Shown here: positions 36,019-42,903 of the stretch, one piece after another | Position numbering within the stretch: position 1 is the first letter of the stretch | Layout: every line of letters starts with the position of its first letter | Source of the DNA: Candidatus Aminicenantota bacterium | Lineage (GTDB): Bacteria > Acidobacteriota > Aminicenantia > Aminicenantales > Aminicenantaceae | Reading direction: 5' to 3' | Assembly: GCA_020348385.1 (NCBI GenBank) | Contig: CP070750.1 | Span: forward strand, 4,106,239-4,170,238 | DNA: 64,000 nucleotides | Program-made: the position numbers and the translations under genes | Notes under the pieces: model-generated | What the model was told of the DNA's origin: nothing | Database searches by the model: none | Seen by the model: only the letters and a program-made list of their open reading frames with translations

Positions 36019-36260
36019 CATCAGGCATGTCAGCAGCGCCATTGAGGATCTAGCCTTCCCGCTTCGTTCTTCGAGGGAATCTGATGAAGGCAGACGGCGA
36101 GGATGTATTGAGCACGACTTTACAAGAGGAAGATATATCCGGATTAACACGAGTAAAGGAATTGGGTTTGGAGTGAACAGGAGGAGTTCCGCAGCCGCCG
36201 AAAAGGGCGATGAGGGAATGGCATTAAAGATCCGAACTAGAGCGGAAGACATGCCTGATG
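36019..36260 (+). repeat. Dispersed 240-bp element, copy B
   Basis: Full copy whose ends form a perfect inverted repeat: CATCAGGCATGTC (36019-36031) and GACATGCCTGATG (36248-36260). It shares blocks ATTGAGGATCTAGCCTTC, TTCTTCGAGGGAATC, GATGTATTGAGCA and GAGGGAATGGCATTAAAGAT with the other copies. Similarity to copy A starts upstream, near 35980. It occupies most of the 348-base gap between the M3 peptidase and etfA; about 60 bases remain on the right with nothing recognised. Confidence 0.78.
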
Positions 36261-36320
36261 GAGAATAAATATTGGAAAACTCTCCTCACAAAATGGAAGA
36301 AAACCAATAAAAACCCTGGA

Positions 36321-37301
36321 TTATTCGGATAGGATCTTTTTCAGCTCTTCCTTTAGAGGAGGAATAACCTGGAAAAGGTCGCCAACAATCCCAAAATCCG
36401 CCACCTTGAAAATGGGCGCATCCGGGTCTTTGTTCACGGCCACGATGAATTTGGAAGAAGACATTCCTGCCAGATGCTGAATCGCTCCTGAAACGCCAAA
36501 AGCCATGTAAAGACTCGGGGAGACCGTCTTTCCCGTTTGTCCAACCTGGTGCTGATGGTCGATCCATTCGGCATCCACGGCAGAACGGGATGCCCCTAAT
36601 GCGGAATGGGGAAGAACAGCAGTCAACTCCCTGAGCAGATCAAAATTCTCTGGGCCTTTCATCCCCCTGCCGCCAGTGACCACAATATCCGCTTCTGTTA
36701 CATCCAGCTCGGCCCCTTCAGCTTTCAGGATTTCGGTGACTTTATCCTTGACCTGATTTTCAGGAATGACCACCTCTTTTTTTATCGTTTCTCCATGGCC
36801 GTCAACAGGCTCGGCTAGAGGAAACACATTGGGTCTCAGGGATGCCATTTGGGGGGATGAATTGAGCATGAAGCTGGCAAAGGCTTTTCCGGCAAATATT
36901 GGCCGTTTCACTTCAAGCTTTCCATTCTTAGCTGCTGTCTGAATGCAATCTGACGCCAAGCTTACTCCCAGTTCAGCTGCCAACCGTGGAGATAAATCTT
37001 TTCCCATAGAAGTAGCCGCAAACAGAATGATCTCCGGTTTTATTTCTTCTATGAGGGAAACAAGGGCCTGCGTGAATCCGGATGGGGAATAATGGGCGAG
37101 AAGGGCGTTTTCGAGAATATAAACCTTGGAGGCCCCATACCGAAATACTTCGGGAGCAAGCGCATCCACAGCATGTCCCACAAGAACAGCGGTAGTCTCT
37201 ATGCCTATCTCGTCCCCTCTTCTTTTGGCCTCGGAAAGAGCTTCCAAAGAAGACTGTTTTATCTTAAAATCTCGGCACTCAACGTATACCAGTATCATCA
37301 T
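36321..37301 (-). CDS. etfA: Electron transfer flavoprotein alpha subunit
   Basis: 326 residues. EtfA with EtfB carries electrons between acyl-CoA or other dehydrogenases and the quinone or ferredoxin pool. The C-terminal FAD-binding domain is clear: GASRSAVDAEW, HQVGQTGKTVSPSLYMAFGVSGA and DPDAPIFKVADFGIVGD. The length is normal for the family. Two consecutive ATG codons start the gene; GGAGG lies three and six bases away, so either may be used. It sits ten bases downstream of etfB. An oxidoreductase partner (for example ETF-QO) is not seen in the window. Confidence 0.95.
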   Translation of the reverse strand: MMILVYVECRDFKIKQSSLEALSEAKRRGDEIGIETTAVLVGHAVDALAPEVFRYGASKVYILENALLAHYSPSGFTQALVSLIEEIKPEIILFAATSMGKDLSPRLAAELGVSLASDCIQTAAKNGKLEVKRPIFAGKAFASFMLNSSPQMASLRPNVFPLAEPVDGHGETIKKEVVIPENQVKDKVTEILKAEGAELDVTEADIVVTGGRGMKGPENFDLLRELTAVLPHSALGASRSAVDAEWIDHQHQVGQTGKTVSPSLYMAFGVSGAIQHLAGMSSSKFIVAVNKDPDAPIFKVADFGIVGDLFQVIPPLKEELKKILSE

Positions 37302-37311
37302 GTTCCTCCTC

Positions 37312-38094
37312 TCAAATCACCTTGGCATCCTGGTGCAAAAACTCCGCCAGTTTTTTTGCCGCTTCACCTGGTTCATCCTCGATGATCTTCCCTCTCTCTC
37401 TTGCTGGAGGGCTCTCTATCTTTGTCAACTCAAGCTGAATTGTAAGCTCATCCGGCTGAATTCCCAGCTCCTCCAGTGTGACGACTGGAATTTCTTTCCT
37501 TTTGGCTGCCATGATGCCCTTCAGGGTTTCATACCGGGGTTCGTTCAATCCTTTCTGGGCGCTGACAACGGCTGGAAGCATAAATGTTACCTTTTCCCTT
37601 GCGCCTTCAATTTCCCTAAGAGCAGATCCCGCGTTTCCTTCGATTTCCAAGTCTGTGACCACGTTAACTTGGGGCAAATCCAACAGCGCCGCGACCATGG
37701 AAGGGACTTGTGCGCTATCGGCCCCGACAGATTGTTTGCCAAAAAGGAGAAGATCAAATTGGGTGTGCTTTGTCTTCAGCACCTGAGAAATGATTTTGGC
37801 TGTCCGCAATGAGTCATAGGTTTCGCCCGCACCATCTTTGATCAGCACCGCTTCATCGGCCCCCATGGCGAGACATTTTTTCAAAATCGTCTGTGTTTCA
37901 TCAGGGCCCACAGAAAATACCGTAACTTGCCCTCCCTTCGCTTCTCTAATCTGGAGGGCTTCTTCAACCGCGTATTCATCATACGGGCTTAAAACAAAAT
38001 TCAGTCCTTCTTCGACTATGCTGTTTGTTTCATGGTTTATCTTTATCTTTGATTCCGTATCAGGAACCCTTTTAACAAAAACAAATAAATTCAA
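37312..38094 (-). CDS. etfB: Electron transfer flavoprotein beta subunit
   Basis: 260 residues, partner of EtfA and binder of AMP or a second FAD. Family motifs: VFVKRVPDTESKIKI at the start, LSPYDEYAVEEALQI, GADEAVLI and GKQSVGADSAQVPSMVAALL. It begins at a TTG (38094), with AAGGAGG six bases upstream and no nearby in-frame ATG. It heads the etfBA operon. A REP-like palindrome separates it from fabF. Whether the pair is of the bifurcating type cannot be decided without the dehydrogenase partner. Confidence 0.94.
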   Translation of the reverse strand: MNLFVFVKRVPDTESKIKINHETNSIVEEGLNFVLSPYDEYAVEEALQIREAKGGQVTVFSVGPDETQTILKKCLAMGADEAVLIKDGAGETYDSLRTAKIISQVLKTKHTQFDLLLFGKQSVGADSAQVPSMVAALLDLPQVNVVTDLEIEGNAGSALREIEGAREKVTFMLPAVVSAQKGLNEPRYETLKGIMAAKRKEIPVVTLEELGIQPDELTIQLELTKIESPPARERGKIIEDEPGEAAKKLAEFLHQDAKVI

Positions 38095-38110
38095 CGGTTC
38101 CTCCTTAGAT

Positions 38111-38198
38111 AAAAAGTAAAAAAGGGGACGGTTCTATTTTTATTGGGTTTCCCGTAAGAAGCAAAGGAAAAAATAGAACCGTCCCCTTTTTTATTTTT
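38111..38198. repeat. REP-like palindromic element
   Basis: The arms 38111-38141 and 38168-38198 are inverted copies (31 bases with about one or two mismatches) around a 26-base loop. The core is GGGGACGGTTCTATTTT, flanked by runs of A and T. This core sequence recurs in many bacterial genomes beside Y1 (REP-associated) transposases. In RNA it would form a strong hairpin with T-runs in both directions, so it may also end transcripts from fabF, which runs towards etfB. Confidence 0.75.
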
Positions 38199-38203
38199 TC
38201 CTC

Positions 38204-39478
38204 CTATTCTTCAAATCTTTTGAACATCAAAGCTCCGTTTGTCCCGCCAAATCCAAAGGAGTTGCTCAGAGCATACTGAATGCTGGAGGGTCGGGCTTTA
38301 TTCGGCACATAATCCAGATCACACTCTGGATCCGGAAACTCGTAATTGATGGTGGGAGGCATTATTTGGTTTTTTAGACACAACGCTGTGGCGGCTGTTT
38401 CAAAACCTCCCGCCGCACCCAAAAGATGTCCCGTCATGGACTTGGTTGAGTTGATGCCGATCTTTCGCGCATGATCGCCGAACAATCTTTTGATGGCCAA
38501 CGTTTCGATCTTGTCGTTGTACGGAGTGGAGGTACCGTGAGCATTTATGTACTGAATCTCCTCCGGTTGAACACGGCCATCTGCCAGAGCGCTCTTCATC
38601 GATTGATACGCCCCCTCTCCATCCAAGCAGGGAGCTGAAACATGGTAGGCATCACCACTCATGCCATACCCGACAATCTCAGCGTAGATCCGGGCCCCTC
38701 GTTTCATGGCAACACCCAATTCTTCAAGGACGACGATGCCAGCGCCTTCTCCCATCACGAATCCATCTCTTTGGACGTCAAAAGGCCGGGAGGCTTTGTG
38801 GGGTTCATCGTTTCTCAGAGAGAGGGCCCGCATGGCACAAAAACCAGCAAGCCCCAGCGGAGTTATCGGGGCCTCCGCTCCTCCGGCAAGCATGATGTCG
38901 GCATCCCCCCTGGCAATTATCCGCAAGGAATCACCCACCGCATGGGTACCTGAAGCGCACGCTGTTGCTGTCGCAGAATTCGGTCCCTTCGCCTTATATT
39001 TGATGGAAATTTGACCGGATGCCTCATTGATGATCGAAGATATCAGAAAAAAAGGAGAAACACGGCTTGGCCCCTTGGTGAGCAGGATCTCGTGTTGATT
39101 CTCGATCGCTCCGATTCCCCCTATTCCGGAGCCGACATAAACACCAGTCCTATCTCCCTCCAAGGTCTCTTTCCTGATTCCTGCATCTTCAACAGCCTGC
39201 TCTGCCGCAGCAATCGCATATTGGATGAAGGGATCCATCTTGCGGGCTTCTTTTTTATCCATAAACTCAAGGGGATCGAAATCCTTAACCTCTCCTGCAA
39301 TCCGACTGGAAAAAGCTGAGGTATCGAATTTGGTAATCGGGCCGATACCACCCTCTCCTTCCAGCAAAGCCTTCCAATTCCTTTCCACGCCGACACCAAG
39401 TGGAGAGACCAATCCTATTCCTGTGATCACCACTCTTCTTGAAGAGATTTGTCTGGTGGATAAATCGGGATTATTCAT
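38204..39478 (-). CDS. fabF: 3-oxoacyl-[ACP] synthase II
   Basis: 424 residues; elongates acyl-ACP with malonyl-ACP in type II fatty acid synthesis. The catalytic triad is present: Cys in [11 protein letters not shown], His in [11 protein letters not shown] and His in [12 protein letters not shown]. The opening [15 protein letters not shown] is typical. It follows acpP by 15 bases in the fatty-acid cluster. The ribosome site is weak. No fabH is present, so it may be the only elongating synthase encoded here. Confidence 0.97.
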   Translation of the reverse strand: MNNPDLSTRQISSRRVVITGIGLVSPLGVGVERNWKALLEGEGGIGPITKFDTSAFSSRIAGEVKDFDPLEFMDKKEARKMDPFIQYAIAAAEQAVEDAGIRKETLEGDRTGVYVGSGIGGIGAIENQHEILLTKGPSRVSPFFLISSIINEASGQISIKYKAKGPNSATATACASGTHAVGDSLRIIARGDADIMLAGGAEAPITPLGLAGFCAMRALSLRNDEPHKASRPFDVQRDGFVMGEGAGIVVLEELGVAMKRGARIYAEIVGYGMSGDAYHVSAPCLDGEGAYQSMKSALADGRVQPEEIQYINAHGTSTPYNDKIETLAIKRLFGDHARKIGINSTKSMTGHLLGAAGGFETAATALCLKNQIMPPTINYEFPDPECDLDYVPNKARPSSIQYALSNSFGFGGTNGALMFKRFEE

Positions 39479-39493
39479 GAAAGGACTTGGAGC

Positions 39494-39742
39494 CTATTTT
39501 TTGGAGAGATGGCCTAATACATAATCCATTGCTTTCCCGACAGTGTCCAATTTTTCTGCATCTTCATCGGGAATATCCATGTCAAACTCATCCTCTAATG
39601 CCATGACCAGTTCTACGGTATCCAGCGAATCAGCACCCAGATCCTCTGTAAAAGACGCATCCTCGGTAACCTGTTCTTCACTAATGCTGAGTTTGTCCGA
39701 AACGATGGCTTTTACTTTCTTGAGCAATTCTTCCCTATCCAT
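39494..39742 (-). CDS. acpP: Acyl carrier protein
   Basis: 82 residues. The phosphopantetheine Ser lies in [18 protein letters not shown], the standard ACP motif; the protein is acidic as expected. AAGGAGG stands just before the ATG. It sits between fabG and fabF, the usual order. Confidence 0.97.
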   Translation of the reverse strand: MDREELLKKVKAIVSDKLSISEEQVTEDASFTEDLGADSLDTVELVMALEDEFDMDIPDEDAEKLDTVGKAMDYVLGHLSKK

Positions 39743-39776
39743 CTTTTCCTCCTTTTAAATATTTGTTAAAAAGCGG

Positions 39777-40517
39777 CTACATGAACATGCCGCCGTTTAT
39801 GTTGATAACCTGACCTGTTATATACGAAGCCTCCTCAGAAAGAAGAAACCGGACAGTTTGAGCGACCTCGTTAGGAGTCCCGAACCTTCCCACGGGAATG
39901 ACCGAGAGAAACTGCTTTTGGATCTCCTCAGGAAGGTTTTCTGTCATAGCCGTTGCAATGAATCCCGGAGCGATGGCATTGACCGTGATCCCCCGGGATG
40001 CCACCTCTCTGGCCAACGATTTTGTGAAGCCGAGAACACCGGCCTTGGAAGCCGAGTAATTCGTTTGCCCCGGATTCCCGGTCAATCCCACAACAGAAGA
40101 AATGTTCACGATGCGACCATATCGATTTCGGATCATGTGTCGGATCAAAGCTCTAGAAAAATTAAAAACGCCTTTGAGGTTGACTTCCAAAACCGAATCC
40201 CACTCTTCTTCCTTCATCCGCATCAATAAGCTGTCTCGAGTGATGCCGGCGTTGTTGACAAGGTGGTGTATCGCTCCATGGTCTTGGACCAATTTTTCCA
40301 TCAGGGATGTGATTTGGGCCGTATCCGTCACATCGGCCTCAAAGGCAAATGCTTTGCCTCCTTTGTCCTTGATCTTCCCAGTCACCATGTCCAGTTTCTG
40401 TTTTTGAATATCAACCAGGATCGTTTCCGCCCCATTCTTAGCAAGATCCAAAGCGATAGCTTCCCCGATTCCCTGTGAGGCCCCCGTAACAATCGATACT
40501 TTTCCTGAAAAATCCAT
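39777..40517 (-). CDS. fabG: 3-oxoacyl-[ACP] reductase
   Basis: 246 residues, a short-chain dehydrogenase that reduces beta-ketoacyl-ACP with NADPH. It has the nucleotide loop TGASQGIGEAIA, NNAGITRD, and the catalytic Ser/Tyr/Lys in ISSVVGLTGNPGQTNYSASKAG. The C-terminal INGGMFM is typical of FabG. AGAGGAC precedes the ATG. It lies nine bases after plsX, where many genomes carry fabH and fabD; both are absent. Confidence 0.96.
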   Translation of the reverse strand: MDFSGKVSIVTGASQGIGEAIALDLAKNGAETILVDIQKQKLDMVTGKIKDKGGKAFAFEADVTDTAQITSLMEKLVQDHGAIHHLVNNAGITRDSLLMRMKEEEWDSVLEVNLKGVFNFSRALIRHMIRNRYGRIVNISSVVGLTGNPGQTNYSASKAGVLGFTKSLAREVASRGITVNAIAPGFIATAMTENLPEEIQKQFLSVIPVGRFGTPNEVAQTVRFLLSEEASYITGQVININGGMFM

Positions 40518-40526
40518 TCTTGTCCT

Positions 40527-41531
40527 CTAAATGGCCAATCCCTGAGAAAAACCGACCATCTCGCGCTTGATTTTCTCAACAGCTTGGCTAGTCACAAAAT
40601 CTTTGGCTAATCTGATCGCATTCTTAACAGCGGTTGGATTGGAGCGGCCATGCCCGATAACACAGACGCCGTTCAATCCCAACAGGGGTGCGCCTCCATA
40701 TTCGGCGTAGTGCAGCCTCTTGTACAGTTTCTTCAGGTTTCTCTTCATCAGAAAAAAACCGATCTTGGAGAAAAAATTCCGCATTATCTCGGTGCGGGCC
40801 ATGCTTAAAACCGTTTCGACAACTCCTTCACTGACTTTCAATGCAATATTACCCGTAAAACCATCACTGACGATCACATCGGCATTGCCCGAATAGATAT
40901 CCTTCCCCTCCACGTTGCCAATAAAATTGAGAGATGAGGCTTGGAGTCTTTCAAACACTTCCTTGATCAAATCATTCCCTTTAGTTTCTTCTTCACCCAC
41001 GCTCATCAGGGCAATTCGCGGATTATTGATTTGACAGACATTCTTCATAAATATATGCCCCATTATGGCAAACTGATGCAGATCATAAGGCCGACAGTTC
41101 ACATTGGCTCCGACATCCACTAAAAGTGTCAATCCTTTTAAGGTGGGGACAAGAAGAGAAAGAGCAGGCTTATCGATACCCTGGAGATGGCCCAAGACTT
41201 TTCTCGAGATATAAACGACAGCGGCGGTGTTGCCCGTACTGACAAAAGCATCCGCTTTCCCGTCTTTTACCAATTGCGTCCCCACTCGGATAGATGAGCG
41301 TTTTTTCCTCCGAAAGGAAAGCAATCCTTCCCCCATGCCGATGGCCTCAGCCGCGTTAACGATGGTGACTTTTGAGCCTGATGGAGAGGAATTACCGATT
41401 TCTTTTTGGATCAAACCCTCGGCGCCGACAAGATATACATCGATTTGGTACTCCTGTGCTGCCTTAAGGGCTCCTTCTACCATGATTTTGGGACCGAAGT
41501 CCCCTCCCATGGCGTCTACAGCAACCCGCAT
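40527..41531 (-). CDS. plsX: Phosphate acyltransferase PlsX
   Basis: 334 residues; converts acyl-ACP to acyl-phosphate for phospholipid synthesis. Family motifs: VAVDAMGGDFGP at the start, LVDVGANVNC, and SDGFTGNIALK. The length is normal. It lies 13 bases after rpmF, in the classic yceD-rpmF-plsX order, linking membrane-lipid supply to ribosome synthesis. Confidence 0.96.
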   Translation of the reverse strand: MRVAVDAMGGDFGPKIMVEGALKAAQEYQIDVYLVGAEGLIQKEIGNSSPSGSKVTIVNAAEAIGMGEGLLSFRRKKRSSIRVGTQLVKDGKADAFVSTGNTAAVVYISRKVLGHLQGIDKPALSLLVPTLKGLTLLVDVGANVNCRPYDLHQFAIMGHIFMKNVCQINNPRIALMSVGEEETKGNDLIKEVFERLQASSLNFIGNVEGKDIYSGNADVIVSDGFTGNIALKVSEGVVETVLSMARTEIMRNFFSKIGFFLMKRNLKKLYKRLHYAEYGGAPLLGLNGVCVIGHGRSNPTAVKNAIRLAKDFVTSQAVEKIKREMVGFSQGLAI

Positions 41532-41544
41532 TACCCCCTCTTTG

Positions 41545-41727
41545 TTATTCCTCTGATCCTTCGATCACTTGCCGTCCTTTGTAGAATCCACACTCTGGAC
41601 AGGCCCTGTGCGGCATTTTTGGGCTCCCACAGTTGGAGCAAAGGGAAAGAGAGGGAACTACAAGAGCATCATGTGCCCTTCGTTTCTTTTTTCTTGAACG
41701 GGAGTGTCTTCTTTTTGGATTAGCCAT
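41545..41727 (-). CDS. rpmF: 50S ribosomal protein L32
   Basis: 60 residues. The basic N-terminus ANPKRRHSRSRKKKRRAHD and the zinc-type pair of Cys motifs (CSNC and CPEC) identify the zinc-binding form of L32. It directly abuts yceD (one base apart). Confidence 0.96.
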   Translation of the reverse strand: MANPKRRHSRSRKKKRRAHDALVVPSLSLCSNCGSPKMPHRACPECGFYKGRQVIEGSEE

Positions 41728-42246
41728 TTACCTTTTGTCTTTCAAAAATATCTTTAATTTCTCAAGCCGAGAATCGGAATCCTTGGTCACGCATGAGCAA
41801 TCACCATTGTTTATGTTTTTCCCGCAAACAGGACAAATTCCCTGGCATGCTTGCGAACAGAGAGGCTTAACAGGAAAAGTCAAATTCAACTGCTCTAAAA
41901 CCACATCCTTCAAATCGATCTTCCGGCTGTAATAAAAAGAAATATTCAGGTCGTCACTATCCAATTCTTCCCTTGATACTTCCAGCTCTTCAGGAAGATA
42001 GACCAGGTCAAAATGAGAATCCACCGGAAACTCAAACGGGATAAGACACCGGCTGCAAACAAAACTGAGGAGCGTTTTGATTTTTCCCTTCACATAGACT
42101 TCTTCACCCATTTTTCTAACGGTTAAATCCGCATGCAAAGGAAGGAGGAAAACGGCATCCTCTTCGACAATTTCATCATGAATAAACTCAAAATTCTTGC
42201 TAATTTTGAGTCCTTCTCTTGGAAGTCTATCAATATCAACTATCAT
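41728..42246 (-). CDS. YceD/DUF177 family protein
   Basis: 172 residues. Members lie upstream of rpmF in most bacteria and are linked to 23S rRNA accumulation. Cys pairs CSRC and the C-terminal CSQACQGICPVCGKN, DCSC, are the family signature. It heads the fatty-acid cluster behind a consensus promoter, with a leader of about 20 bases. Confidence 0.9.
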   Translation of the reverse strand: MIVDIDRLPREGLKISKNFEFIHDEIVEEDAVFLLPLHADLTVRKMGEEVYVKGKIKTLLSFVCSRCLIPFEFPVDSHFDLVYLPEELEVSREELDSDDLNISFYYSRKIDLKDVVLEQLNLTFPVKPLCSQACQGICPVCGKNINNGDCSCVTKDSDSRLEKLKIFLKDKR

Positions 42247-42273
42247 TTTTCTCTCTTAAAAAAAAGTCTTCCT

Positions 42274-42301
42274 ATTATACCATCCTGCCTTACTTTGTCA
42301 A
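42274..42301 (-). promoter_or_regulatory. Consensus promoter of the yceD-rpmF-fab operon
   Basis: Minus strand: -35 TTGACA (42296-42301), 16-base spacer, -10 TATAAT (42274-42279). Both hexamers are perfect. Transcription should start near 42267, about 20 bases before the yceD ATG at 42246. Confidence 0.8.
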
Positions 42302-42412
42302 TTCTCAGAACAGATGTGATCCGTATCTTTTTTCTCGTCATAAAAAGGCTTTTGGGGATGGTAACGCGATCCTTGAAAATCCCGTTCCAATCTAACCCAA
42401 CCTTGTTTATAG

Positions 42413-42566
42413 GCTGCTCTCCGAAGGAATCCGACAAAATGGGACGGAGGACGGCGAGGATGTCTTGAGCTGAGCTAAACGGTGAGAGATCCGGAGAAAC
42501 ATAAAATCGAGTTCTTGAGATGAGGCGTGAACATGCGGAGTTTCACAGCCGCCGAAAAAAAGATGC
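42413..42566 (+). repeat. Dispersed element, truncated copy D
   Basis: Matches the middle of copy B: CGAAGGAATCCG, GACGGCGAGGATGTCTTGAGC, GTGAACATGCGGAGTT and CAGCCGCCGAAAA. Neither end carries the closing helix, and the 3' GAGGGAATGGC block is missing. It is therefore a decayed or partial copy, lying between the yceD promoter and the promoter at 42581. Most of this 371-base gap is accounted for by the copy and the two promoters. Confidence 0.6.
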
Positions 42567-42580
42567 TTCCCACGAGTGAC

Positions 42581-42608
42581 TTGATATTCTTTTTGCAGGT
42601 AGTATAAT
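42581..42608 (+). promoter_or_regulatory. Promoter of the small conserved gene upstream of polA
   Basis: -35 TTGATA (42581-42586), 16-base spacer, perfect -10 TATAAT (42603-42608). The ATG at 42618 lies only nine bases after the -10, so the transcript would be leaderless or nearly so. The start lacks a ribosome site, in agreement. Confidence 0.65.
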
Positions 42609-42617
42609 GAAAAAAGA

Positions 42618-42869
42618 ATGGCAGGATATAACACGACGGTCACCAGAAGCGGCATAGACTTTCACGTCCAAACACAGGATAAGGGAAGACCGGCAAATTA
42701 TGTGGAATCGACTGTCTATAAATCCGGCCAGGTTTTATCTTCGAGGAAGACTTTTTACACTTCTTTTCTCGACAGCCCCGATCTCCAGAATAAAATCAAA
42801 GCCATCATCGTTGAGCAGCACAACACGATCCTAAAGGAAATAGAAGAAGGCAAATTCGATCCCCTTTAG
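42618..42869 (+). CDS. Small conserved hypothetical protein
   Basis: 83 residues, Thr/Ser/Gln-rich at the start (TTVTRSGIDFHVQTQDKG) with a C-terminal helix (IKAIIVEQHNTILKEIEEG). I recall similar short proteins in Deltaproteobacteria and Acidobacteriota, but I know no function. There is no signal peptide or membrane segment. It lies 34 bases before polA and probably shares its transcript. A strong promoter ends nine bases before its ATG. Confidence 0.6.
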   Translation: MAGYNTTVTRSGIDFHVQTQDKGRPANYVESTVYKSGQVLSSRKTFYTSFLDSPDLQNKIKAIIVEQHNTILKEIEEGKFDPL

Positions 42870-42903
42870 ATGATATATTTCTTACAAACAAAATCACAGA
42901 ATT

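Noticed and set aside
35965..36252. Open frames on both strands through element copy B
   Set aside because: Peptides in copies A and B resemble each other only because the DNA repeats. The frames are not kept in copies C and D and lack good starts, so the element is treated as non-coding.
37126..37812. Plus-strand ORF of 228 codons over etfA and etfB
   Set aside because: Antisense to two well-supported genes and without recognisable motifs.
42243..42437. 64-codon minus-strand ORF upstream of yceD
   Set aside because: It spans the yceD promoter and has no ribosome site; the promoter reading is stronger.
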